From contig JAFSSM010000051.1 in the NCBI GenBank assembly GCA_017451025.1, forward strand, positions 1 to 64,000: DNA of 64,000 nucleotides, in the 5' to 3' direction. Numbering within the stretch: the stretch's first letter is position 1; each line of letters opens with the position of its first letter. Below, piece by piece: positions 26,383 to 34,051 of this stretch. Both the position numbers and the translations under genes were made by a program. Source of the stretch: Synergistaceae bacterium (GTDB lineage: Bacteria; Synergistota; Synergistia; Synergistales; Aminobacteriaceae). The notes under the pieces were generated by a model. It saw nothing but the letters and a program-made list of their open reading frames with translations. It ran no database searches and had not been told where the DNA came from.

Positions 26383-26482
26383 TGTGAAAAATATCCTTCC
26401 CCGTGAAATATTTTCTATACATACTTATCACGCAATACGTAATTTTTGTGGCATAATAATACGAAATTTTTCGGGAGGTTTT

Positions 26483-26826
26483 GTGAAATATAACAAAGCA
26501 GGAAATTATCGCGAAAGTCAACGAACTTATTGCTGCACCTATGTGCAATGCGGAACTCAGAGCTGCGGCAGAAGCATACCTGAAAGCTCAGGACAAGGCC
26601 AGTGCTGACGTTTTGGTCAAGGCACTCGAGGCAACTGTGAGTACCATTGACGAGACGATAGGCTTTGCCGAGTCAGATATGGGCAAGCAGGTTTTCGGTG
26701 CTGATGCAGCCGCAGAAATGGCCAAGAAGGGACACGAGTTTAAGGCGGCTGGCGGGAAAATATTGTTTCTGCCCGGCGTGTCAGGCTGGTGCATCAATTT
26801 GGGAGAACAGGGCAGATTTGGCGTAA
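26483..26826 (+). pseudogene. Small cysteine-motif protein (family sometimes labelled 'molecular chaperone Hsp90'), two frame breaks
   Basis: Three frames must be joined. GTG at 26483 follows GGGAGG; removing one base near 26488 gives VKITKQEIIAKVNELIAAP, which runs into the open frame from 26541 (NAELRAAAEAYLKAQDKASA through GFAESDMGKQVFGADAAAEM and KKGHEFKAAGG). Removing one more base near 26754-26760 gives GKYCFCPACQAGASIW then ENRADLA and a stop at 26826, matching the CxCPAC ending I remember for this family. As written the last part reads instead to 26894 with no such motif. Function unknown. Either a decaying gene or two single-base insertion errors. Confidence 0.6.
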
Positions 26827-26913
26827 CTATCTGCGCAAATCAAAGGGCGTTGGGCGGCCGCTCTAACTTCTGCAAAAAACTCTTTGCCGCCTAAGAAATA
26901 TCCCGCTCAATGC

Positions 26914-26942
26914 TTGACAAAAAATCAATCACACCGTAAAAT
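26914..26942 (+). promoter_or_regulatory. Sigma-70-type promoter of the NCS2 permease gene
   Basis: TTGACA (26914-26919), a 17-base spacer, then TAAAAT (26937-26942), about 45 bases before the start codon. No purine riboswitch structure fits in the short leader. Confidence 0.8.
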
Positions 26943-26987
26943 CCCCCGCTTGGAATTAAAATCTAGTTCATGGAGGTTTTTTCACAC

Positions 26988-28400
26988 ATGGCCAGACAAA
27001 TGGTTTATGGCATAAACGACAAGCCGCCCTTCCTGATAATGCTTCTCTCGGGAGCACAGCATGTATTAACTCTTTTCGGTGCGACAACTCTTGTTCCTTT
27101 GATATTCGGTCCGGCAATGGGGATGACCCCGCTGCAAATAGCTTCATTAATCTCCTGCGTATATTTCGGAATGGGAGTAGCAACATTAATTCAGACAAGC
27201 AAAAAGCTCGGTTCAGGACTACCAATCGTTCAGGGATCGAGCTTTTCTTTTATCCCTTCAGTTATGACCGTCGTAGCTCTCTACAAGGCGCAGGGAGCAG
27301 AGACAATCATGCAGTACATGGCCGGAGGCTTAATCGTCGGCGGAATTATTCTCTCAGTGATAGGCTACAGCAGAATCGTCGGAGTTATCCGCAAGGTAAT
27401 CACTCCCGTAGTTATCGGGCCTGTGATTATGGCAATAGGCTTCTCGCTGTACGACACAGCAATTAGCGGCAACGCGGCGAAGTACTGGCCTGCATCGCTG
27501 GGAGTTGTGCTGTTGATATTCATGTTCAGCCTTATCATCAGGAACAAGTACATAAACATCTTCGCAATCCTTCTCTCGATAGTTCTGGTCTATTGTGCCT
27601 GCCTTGCCCTATCAATGAACGGCGTGTTTACACCAGGACATCCTGCATACGTAAGCCTCGACACAGTAAACCAGGCTTCATGGCTCAGGTTCTCCAGTTT
27701 CGAGGACTTGAAGAACCTCATAATTCCGTGGGGAGCACCGAAGTTCAGCATGATGGCAATCACTGCACTGCTTGCTGGTTTCTTCGCGACAATGATCGAG
27801 AGCATCGGCGACTATCACTCGGTATCTTACGCCTCCGGAGTTGCTGACCCGGACACAGCCACCATCAGCAGAGGTATCGGTGCGGAAGGACTTTGCTGTG
27901 CGCTTTCGGGACTGTTCGGCTCAGTCGGAACTACGTCATACACCGAGAACATAGGCCTAATCGGTTTAACCGGAGTTGCATCTAGGGTAGTTGTGAGGAC
28001 TGGTGCAGTAATTCTCATCCTCATGAGCTTTGTCGGAAAGCTGAGTGCACTTATTGCGACGATGCCCTCACCGATAATCGGCGGAGCGTACATTGCGCTG
28101 TTCGGAACGATCGGAGCGATGGGTATTCAGGTTTTGATGAGAGCAGACATGTCGAGCCAGAGGAATATTCTTATAGTAGGATTTGCTTTCCTGATGGCAC
28201 TCGGGCTTCCTGGCTGGGTTGAGGCTAATCAGGCAATATTCATGAACCCTGAGAGCTCACAGCTGATGCAGACGCTCGGCGGAATGGTCTGGGCAGTGCT
28301 GAAGACACCGATGGCAGTTGCGGGACTTTGCGCGGCAATTTGCGACTCGCTGGTGCCAGGCACGGACGAGGAACGCGGGATAAACGTTCAGCCCGAATAA
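26988..28400 (+). CDS. NCS2 family uracil/xanthine permease
   Basis: Nucleobase:cation symporter of 470 residues with 12-14 hydrophobic segments. Family blocks: PPFLIMLLSGAQHVLTLFGA, GSGLPIVQGSSFSFIPSV (the helix-3 QGSSF region), helix-8 to -10 elements GFFATMIESIGDYHSVSYAS, and GTTSYTENIGLIGLTGVASR (the N-E-N/S-T-G-like substrate motif, here TENIGL). Start is ATG 26988, eleven bases after GGAGG; the in-frame ATG at 26970 overlaps that site. Uracil versus xanthine preference cannot be decided with certainty. Confidence 0.9.
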   Translation: MARQMVYGINDKPPFLIMLLSGAQHVLTLFGATTLVPLIFGPAMGMTPLQIASLISCVYFGMGVATLIQTSKKLGSGLPIVQGSSFSFIPSVMTVVALYKAQGAETIMQYMAGGLIVGGIILSVIGYSRIVGVIRKVITPVVIGPVIMAIGFSLYDTAISGNAAKYWPASLGVVLLIFMFSLIIRNKYINIFAILLSIVLVYCACLALSMNGVFTPGHPAYVSLDTVNQASWLRFSSFEDLKNLIIPWGAPKFSMMAITALLAGFFATMIESIGDYHSVSYASGVADPDTATISRGIGAEGLCCALSGLFGSVGTTSYTENIGLIGLTGVASRVVVRTGAVILILMSFVGKLSALIATMPSPIIGGAYIALFGTIGAMGIQVLMRADMSSQRNILIVGFAFLMALGLPGWVEANQAIFMNPESSQLMQTLGGMVWAVLKTPMAVAGLCAAICDSLVPGTDEERGINVQPE

Positions 28401-28410
28401 CTGAGACATA

Positions 28411-28443
28411 ACACCCCTGCTGTTACGGCGGGGGTATTTTTTT
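28411..28443 (+). terminator. Terminator after NCS2 permease
   Basis: ACCCC...GGGGT hairpin with loop around TGTTACGG followed by a run of seven T. Confidence 0.85.
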
Positions 28444-28487
28444 GTGTGCTACAATTGGAACATCCTAATCATAGAGGTGAACTGTTT

Positions 28488-29042
28488 ATGAAGACAGCGG
28501 CAGTATTTTTGATTAACGGTTTCGAGGAGACAGAGGCATTAACGACCGTAGATATTCTGAGGCGCGGCGGAGTGATGGTTACGACGGTATCGCTTATGTC
28601 CGGGCAGGAAGTTATCAGCAAGAACAAGATTCCCGTGAGGGCAGATGCAATGTTCGACGCGGTGAAGGGTGAGAAGTTCGACATGATAATACTTCCTGGC
28701 GGGACACTGACGATCAAGGATCACGACGGTCTGCAGGAACTCATCAAGAAGTACCACGTTGAAGGTAAGCTGATTGCGGCGATATGCGCTGCACCTGCGG
28801 CACTTGGCCGTGCCGGCGTACTGGCCGGGAAAACTGCGGTGTGCTACCCCGGGCTCGAGAAGCATCTTGAGGGAGCGCGGATAGGGACTCACATTGTGGA
28901 GACCGACGGAAACATCACGACGGGGAAAGGGCCAGCAATAACGCCGTTTTTCGCGCTGAAGCTGCTTGAGATTCTGGAAGGTAAGGCTATGGCGGATGAG
29001 GTAGCTGAAGGCTTCTTAATCCCGATGGTGTATAAGGGCTAG
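28488..29042 (+). CDS. DJ-1/PfpI family protein (DJ-1/ThiJ branch)
   Basis: 184 residues with the flavodoxin-like DJ-1 fold: FLINGFEETEALTTVDILRR (acidic residue hydrogen-bonding the cysteine), DMIILPGG, and the nucleophile-elbow AAICAAPAAL (Cys about residue 103), then VCYPGLE and GNITTGKGPAITPFFAL. Members act in protein/nucleotide deglycation or oxidative stress. I start at ATG 28488 behind AGAGGTGA; the upstream in-frame ATG at 28446 lies in the leader. Confidence 0.9.
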   Translation: MKTAAVFLINGFEETEALTTVDILRRGGVMVTTVSLMSGQEVISKNKIPVRADAMFDAVKGEKFDMIILPGGTLTIKDHDGLQELIKKYHVEGKLIAAICAAPAALGRAGVLAGKTAVCYPGLEKHLEGARIGTHIVETDGNITTGKGPAITPFFALKLLEILEGKAMADEVAEGFLIPMVYKG

Positions 29043-29049
29043 TGCACAA

Positions 29050-29089
29050 TAAATCCCCCGGCTGTTACGGTCAGGGGGAAATTTTTTTC
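29050..29089 (+). terminator. Terminator after DJ-1 gene
   Basis: TCCCCC...GGGGGA hairpin followed by AAATTTTTTT; lies at the convergent junction with the minus-strand gene ending at 29091. Confidence 0.8.
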
Positions 29090-29090
29090 T

Positions 29091-30452
29091 TCACACAGGC
29101 AGTAATTCTACGTCATGTTCAAGCTCATCAAGTGCAGATATTGTATTTTCGAGCCGTGTTAGTTCCTTGCGTTCAAAAGTCTTCCATAAGAGAAAGTGTT
29201 TATCAAGCAATGCCCATTTCAGTGCGTGAAATCCATTCCAGATAAGACCCATCCACGCCGCATAATTCAGATTCAGGATGTCATTAGTTACGCAGATTTT
29301 CCCTGCATTCATTGCGCACAAAACACCGTAAGAAGCTGCCGTAATCATCCTAAACTTTTTGTGCATATTTCCCGGAGCTGTCTGTGATAATGCCGTCCAT
29401 AACGTTTTGCCCTCAAGGTTCACGCCTTTGATGACCCAGCAGGCGCGCAAAAGAACTTCCATTATTGCGACAGGCACTGACGAGACGACGAACTGCCGCA
29501 TATCGTAGCCGTTGAGGTACATGTACTCAATATTTGTGCCGACGCTTTCACCGTTGATATTCACGCCTCGAAGCATAGTCAGCAGTCCCATGAACGGAGC
29601 AGGCAGTCCCATTCCCCTGTTGCCGGCCGCAGAAGGAGCATTAACATCCGACGCAAGATGACCGCACATTCTGCCCAGAGCATAAAATACATTTTCGTTG
29701 AAGTCGTTAGCATGAACAGAGTTATACGACGTGATTTTTCCGTTCTCTATAATTGTGCAGGAATTATTCATCATGTCATACACTCCGAATATGAAGCCGA
29801 GTACGGGATCATGTGATAACTCTTTCAGCCTGTGATTGTAGGGGCTTAATTTTCCCGAATACGATAACAATCTACCCTTCATGCTTGTATCTGCCGAACC
29901 TATCTTGAAACTTTCGCTAAGCTCATGGCTCAAATCCGGCGGCAATATCTTATTGAATGCACTCTGCACGGAACGGTTGAATACGCCGTCAAGAGGAGTA
30001 TCGAATTTCGCAGATGTTGACCTCACAGGGGATTTCACGCACATGAAATCAAGCATTCCCGCAACAAGGCCGCAAGTTCCGGCAATCGCATAGTCCCAAC
30101 CATCAAGCGAATATTCCCTGTTGAACTCCTCGATGTGCTGTGCAACCCGAGAATCTACTTCTTTGATGTCATCTTCTGTCAGAATGTCGTTGATAGTTAC
30201 TGTGCGTTTTATGCTCTGTTCTGCCTCGCGCGAAATTTCCTCGAATGTCTTGCGTTCAAGCGGCACTCTTTCGGGAGTAACGCTTCTCTCATGCTCAAGG
30301 GCTGACTGGTATTCTCCTTCATCAAAGGCACCGAGAGACATCAATTTACGTTTCAGCTCATCAATGCCTCTCCCGATGTCATCATGTGCATTCTGTGTTT
30401 CTTCGGCCATGTCCTGAATATATTTCACGGCCTTAATCTGCTTCCCGAACAT
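29091..30452 (-). CDS. Unrecognised 453-residue protein with several hydrophobic segments
   Basis: I do not recognise a family. The N-terminal 130 residues are charged and helical (VKYIQDMAEETQNAHDDIGR onward), followed by a glycine-rich hydrophobic stretch (WDYAIAGTCGLVAGMLDFMC, about 140-160) reminiscent of a membrane or membrane-proximal helix. The middle is mixed; the C-terminal half has further hydrophobic helices (VVSSVPVAIMEVLLRACWVI; NLNYAAWMGLIWNGFHALKW) and ends in a coiled-coil-like segment. It follows the next gene upstream by four bases and both share the poly-C promoter, so they form one unit. Confidence 0.6.
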   Translation of the reverse strand: MFGKQIKAVKYIQDMAEETQNAHDDIGRGIDELKRKLMSLGAFDEGEYQSALEHERSVTPERVPLERKTFEEISREAEQSIKRTVTINDILTEDDIKEVDSRVAQHIEEFNREYSLDGWDYAIAGTCGLVAGMLDFMCVKSPVRSTSAKFDTPLDGVFNRSVQSAFNKILPPDLSHELSESFKIGSADTSMKGRLLSYSGKLSPYNHRLKELSHDPVLGFIFGVYDMMNNSCTIIENGKITSYNSVHANDFNENVFYALGRMCGHLASDVNAPSAAGNRGMGLPAPFMGLLTMLRGVNINGESVGTNIEYMYLNGYDMRQFVVSSVPVAIMEVLLRACWVIKGVNLEGKTLWTALSQTAPGNMHKKFRMITAASYGVLCAMNAGKICVTNDILNLNYAAWMGLIWNGFHALKWALLDKHFLLWKTFERKELTRLENTISALDELEHDVELLPV

Positions 30453-30456
30453 GACG

Positions 30457-30903
30457 CTAGAGTTTGCGTTTCTTCGTCAGCAATGCATCAACGAGTGCGT
30501 TCAACGCTCCGAGTTCTTCACGGTAATGGTTAGCGTTTTCCTGCAAGCGTCTCTGTATCGTGTAGAGCTTCTCGATCGCGACGTTCAGGGCCGCCAGCAT
30601 ACGGGACTTCTTGCGTCTGTTAGCGAGTGCATACCCGCCAATACCAAGAAGCGCAATCGGAGCCGCAAGTACCCCTATTCCCGCAACCATTCCTCCGCCG
30701 ACGAGTGCTCCTGCTGTGGCAAGCCCGGAAGTTATGCCCGCCGCCGACAGTCCTGCATATCCCAAAGATGACAATGCCGCAAGTGCTCCTGCTCCGCCGA
30801 TGCCCGAACCGATTAACGCGCCGAGTCCTTCAGTTACACCGGGTGCATCATCCTCAAGCTGTTTCATGATGTTTTTGATTTCGTTTCCGACTTGTGCATC
30901 CAT
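30457..30903 (-). CDS. Unrecognised 148-residue glycine-zipper membrane protein
   Basis: ATG at 30903 behind AAGGAGG. Residues 1-25 are polar; about 25-110 form Gly/Ala-rich hydrophobic helices with glycine-zipper spacing (GLGALIGSGIGGAGALAAL, ATAGALVGGGMVAGIGVLAA), followed by a basic RRKKSR and a coiled coil (LNVAIEKLYTIQRRLQENAN). Such features occur in pore-forming or membrane-anchoring proteins. First gene of a two-gene unit with 29091-30452, controlled by a promoter with a homopolymer spacer. Confidence 0.65.
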   Translation of the reverse strand: MDAQVGNEIKNIMKQLEDDAPGVTEGLGALIGSGIGGAGALAALSSLGYAGLSAAGITSGLATAGALVGGGMVAGIGVLAAPIALLGIGGYALANRRKKSRMLAALNVAIEKLYTIQRRLQENANHYREELGALNALVDALLTKKRKL

Positions 30904-30935
30904 CTAATAACAGCCTCCTTAAACAAATTTCCGTT

Positions 30936-30968
30936 ATTTTAGCGTAAGGGGGGGGGGGGGCATGTCAA
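30936..30968 (-). promoter_or_regulatory. Candidate phase-variable promoter with poly-C spacer
   Basis: On the minus strand: perfect -35 TTGACA (30968-30963), then TG, thirteen C, TTACGC, then -10 TAAAAT (30941-30936). The spacer is 21 bases, four longer than optimal; nine C would give 17. The start codon is 33 bases further on. A terminator lies just upstream, so this is the only visible promoter for the unit. Confidence 0.75.
30948..30960. repeat. G13 tract (C13 on minus strand) in promoter spacer
   Basis: Thirteen G on the plus strand lying between the -35 and -10 elements of the promoter for the minus-strand unit. Confidence 0.92.
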
Positions 30969-31007
30969 GAAAAAAGCACCCTCTTCCACACAAGAAAGGG
31001 TGCTTAT
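30969..31007 (-). terminator. Terminator of the gene ending at 31016
   Basis: Minus strand: AAGCACCCT/AGGGTGCTT stem followed by TTTTC, immediately before the TTGACA of the next unit. Confidence 0.85.
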
Positions 31008-31015
31008 GCTGGAGA

Positions 31016-32215
31016 TTATATCACGAAGTTTTTTGCGCGTTCAAGCATTTTTTCGCGGTCAAGAGCCTTCACGTTCTTCACGATCCATTCACGCATATCC
31101 TGACCTTCCGGCGTATCCTGCGATGCCGACAAGAACTCAAGCTCAATACCCAAACCTTCCGCCACATCGTGCGCAATCACCGGCCACACCTTCCCGATGT
31201 CCCCGACAATCGGAATACTCCCCTCATGGCGGGCAAATGCACTCATCTCCATTCGGAACGGAATCTTTGCGGCCTTCGTCTTAGGAAGTCCCTTATCGAT
31301 TGCTTCCTGCACAGTCTGGTTAAGCTCGACGGCCTTCCGCAGATTCTCGTCCAGGTCAATCCGGATTAAGCTCTTCTCGCGGAGGTTGTAGGTGTTCTGA
31401 CCGCTCCACCAAGCCCAGATACCGTGCCCCGTGTAGCATTCAAACGGCCCGTCGTGGATTTCCTGAGTGAGTGCAACCGCCGACTCGATAATCACATCGC
31501 ACGAGGCAAGCATCCTCGAAATTCTCATTGAGCGTTGCGATACAGGAATTGAGTCGCCGATCGACATTCCTACTGCTCCGCCGCCTACAAGCTGAGGTAT
31601 CGTTACGAGCACAGGAATGTTTTTGCGGGCAGCAGCACCCAGCATTGTGTGTTCATCGCAGCCCCAGCCCGCCACCGTCTCGAACGGCAGGCCGTACATT
31701 CTCGCCAGGCCAAGCACCTCGTGAGCTAGCCTCTCTGTCCTCAGTCCCATAGGGTAGGCCATGTTTCCGGCGGCCTTGATGATCTCGTTGACGTGGGGCA
31801 GAGCTTCTCCGCGAGCAAGCAGTTCGTCGTCAAGGGGCATTTCGCGTTTCAGAGCAGTAATTTCCTCGTCGCTAAGGCACGTGAACTCGAACACATCCCC
31901 GCGCGGCATTTTTCCCTTGTCCATTCCGAGAGCGTCAGAATCAACACGAAAAACCCTGTCCAGAGATCCCGCCATCTCGTGCGCAATTACCGCCGAACTT
32001 GTGGAAACTGCATCAACTATCCCCGCGCGAATCAGCTCCGCAATCAGCGTCGTAACTCCCTCGTGAATGTTGGGGCCTGAGCCAGTTACGACCATTACGC
32101 GGCCTCCGCGCTTCTTCACTTCTATGATTCTCTGAACGGCAGAAGCCAGTCCGTCCCGTGAACGTTCATCGAGTGATGCCCGGAAATTTCCGAGCTGTGG
32201 TAGTCCGAATAACAT
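31016..32215 (-). CDS. Deoxyhypusine-synthase-like protein of unknown function
   Basis: 399 residues, soluble. I cannot assign it firmly. A Rossmann-like first part (GGRVMVVTGSGPNIHEGVTT) leads to AGIVDAVSTSSAVIAHEMAG, similar in layout to the 'G-x-VD-x-x-V-T-T...HD' region of deoxyhypusine synthase-like enzymes, then GWGCDEHTMLGAAARKNIPV and VGGGAVGMSIGDSIP (glycine-rich, NAD-binding-like). No eIF5A substrate exists in bacteria, so a different amine or NAD-dependent reaction would be expected. It has its own terminator and lies downstream of the hydrogenase module, with a terminator between. Confidence 0.45.
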   Translation of the reverse strand: MLFGLPQLGNFRASLDERSRDGLASAVQRIIEVKKRGGRVMVVTGSGPNIHEGVTTLIAELIRAGIVDAVSTSSAVIAHEMAGSLDRVFRVDSDALGMDKGKMPRGDVFEFTCLSDEEITALKREMPLDDELLARGEALPHVNEIIKAAGNMAYPMGLRTERLAHEVLGLARMYGLPFETVAGWGCDEHTMLGAAARKNIPVLVTIPQLVGGGAVGMSIGDSIPVSQRSMRISRMLASCDVIIESAVALTQEIHDGPFECYTGHGIWAWWSGQNTYNLREKSLIRIDLDENLRKAVELNQTVQEAIDKGLPKTKAAKIPFRMEMSAFARHEGSIPIVGDIGKVWPVIAHDVAEGLGIELEFLSASQDTPEGQDMREWIVKNVKALDREKMLERAKNFVI

Positions 32216-32265
32216 TACACATCACCTCTTACATGAATATTATCACCAAAATGCAGCCCTATAAT

Positions 32266-32302
32266 GACAAAAAAAATTCCCCCGCCATAATGACGAGGGA
32301 TG
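32266..32302 (-). terminator. Terminator after hydrogenase operon
   Basis: Minus strand: TCCCTCGTCATTATGGCGGGGGA hairpin followed by AATTTTTTTTG. Confidence 0.75.
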
Positions 32303-32317
32303 ATTGCCTTCACAAAA

Positions 32318-34051
32318 TTACTTCCACAGTTCCCATTTGGTCTGGTCGGTGTGGAGGAGGTGATGCGATTTCTCACCGAGAGGTGCACCCAGATATTCAG
32401 CGTAGCACTGCTTTATCGATGGGTTCTCGTGGGAGAATCTCAGGTTCATTGCGCGGTCCATATCGAGGAGGATTCTTCCTCTGCCTTCGCCGAGCTCCTG
32501 GCCTTCCTCGATGGGCTGGCCGCCGCCGCCTGCACACCCCGTCGGGCAAGCCATGCACTCGATGAAGTCATACTGAGCTTTGCCGCTCTGTACGTCCTCG
32601 CAGAGTTTGCGGATGTTTCCGAGACCGTGAACTACCGCTATCTTCAGCTTCGTCCCGGCAATCTCGAACGTCGCTTCCTTGAAGCCGTCATAGTCGCGCA
32701 CATAACGGAACGCGTTCGGGTCAGGATTATTGCCCGTAACAAGGTAGTACGCCGTGCGCAACGCTGCTTCCATAACGCCGCCGGTAGTGCCGAAGATGTG
32801 TCCTGCTCCTGACGCTGTGCCAAGAGGCGCATCGAACTCCGACTCCTCGAGGGCCTTAACGTCAATTCCCTCTGACTTGATGAGGCGGTCTAACTCCCTC
32901 ACCGTCAGGACAACATCAACATCACGCGCGCCGGAGCTGTTCATGCACTCAACATCGCACTCGTACTTCTTAGCCGTGCAGGGCATGAATGACACGTGAT
33001 AAATCTTGTCCGGCTCAACTCCCAGAATCTGGGCATACCACGATTTGATGATAGCTCCGAACATCTGCTGAGGTGATTTCGCGCTTGAAAGCTGGGGCAC
33101 AAGGTCAGGGAACTCCATCTTTATGAATCTTACCCAGCCCGGACAGCATGACGTGAACATCGGGAACTTCACGGGCTTTCCTGCAAGAGAAGCCTTGAGT
33201 TTCTCGACGAACTCGCTGGCTTCCTCCATTATCGTAAGGTCAGCGGAGAAGTCCGTATCAAACACGTAATCGAACCCTACGGCACGTAACGCACTGGCTA
33301 GCTTGTTCTGCGTTGCTTCCTCGTGTGAAAGTCCGAGTTTCTCGCCCCATGAAGTCCTCACTGCCGGAGCGACTGAGGCTATCATTATCTTGTCCTTCGA
33401 CGCGAAGGCATCACGTACCTTCTGCGTGTCGTCGCGTTCAACGAGTGCGCCAACAGGGCAGTGTGTTATGCACTGTCCGCAGACCGTGCAGTCTGCCTTA
33501 GTGATGTCCTGTCCGCCCGCAACATCAACTGTCGTGCGCGAGCCTGTCTTCGCGATGTCCCAGACGTGCATAGCCTGTACCTTGTCGCAGATCTGTACGC
33601 AGCGCATACACTTGATGCACTTGCTGGCGTTCCTGATGAGCGGAAAATCATTGTTCCAGTCGAACGCCGCAATGTCCTCATGATACGGGAATGTGTTAAT
33701 CCCTAAGTCATTGGCCGTCGTCTGAAGCTCGCAGTTCCCGGAACGTACGCACTCTGCACAGCGGGCGTTGTGCTGTGAAAGTATAAGCTCGACGTTAATG
33801 CGCCTGGCCTGGCGGGCTTTGGGGCTGTTCGTGAGAATCTTCATGCCCTCCTGCACGATTGTGTTGCAGGAAGATACAAGCCTGTCCTGCCCCTCAATCT
33901 CGACAACGCAGACACGGCACGCGCCTATCTCGTTAATCTTCTTGAGGTAGCACAGGTGAGGTATTGTTATGTGGTTGAGCTTCGCGGCTTCAAGTATCGT
34001 CGTGTTCTCCGGGACCTGAATCGCTTTTCCGTTAATCGTCGCGTTTACCAT
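32318..34051 (-). CDS. hydA: [FeFe]-hydrogenase catalytic subunit (HydA/HndD type)
   Basis: Makes or consumes H2 at the H-cluster. Order in the 577 residues: N-terminal [2Fe-2S] domain (CYLKKINEIGACRVC), His/Cys [4Fe-4S] site (SQHNARCAECVRSGNCELQ), two-cluster ferredoxin domain (CIKCMRCVQICD and CTVCGQCITHCPVGAL), then H-domain motifs L1 TSCCPGW, L2 MPCTAKKYE and L3 MACPTGCAGGGG, ending with a small-subunit-like tail (SIKQCYAEYLG). The L3 Thr replaces the usual Gly of ACPGGC. NADH/NADPH-linked type by its domain set. Overlaps its partner gene by seven bases. Confidence 0.93.
   Translation of the reverse strand: MVNATINGKAIQVPENTTILEAAKLNHITIPHLCYLKKINEIGACRVCVVEIEGQDRLVSSCNTIVQEGMKILTNSPKARQARRINVELILSQHNARCAECVRSGNCELQTTANDLGINTFPYHEDIAAFDWNNDFPLIRNASKCIKCMRCVQICDKVQAMHVWDIAKTGSRTTVDVAGGQDITKADCTVCGQCITHCPVGALVERDDTQKVRDAFASKDKIMIASVAPAVRTSWGEKLGLSHEEATQNKLASALRAVGFDYVFDTDFSADLTIMEEASEFVEKLKASLAGKPVKFPMFTSCCPGWVRFIKMEFPDLVPQLSSAKSPQQMFGAIIKSWYAQILGVEPDKIYHVSFMPCTAKKYECDVECMNSSGARDVDVVLTVRELDRLIKSEGIDVKALEESEFDAPLGTASGAGHIFGTTGGVMEAALRTAYYLVTGNNPDPNAFRYVRDYDGFKEATFEIAGTKLKIAVVHGLGNIRKLCEDVQSGKAQYDFIECMACPTGCAGGGGQPIEEGQELGEGRGRILLDMDRAMNLRFSHENPSIKQCYAEYLGAPLGEKSHHLLHTDQTKWELWK

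Noticed and set aside
26750-26765. Programmed ribosomal frameshift in the small cysteine-motif gene
   Set aside because: The needed shift is +1 with no recognisable slippery codon or stop, and a second lesion exists near the start of the same gene.
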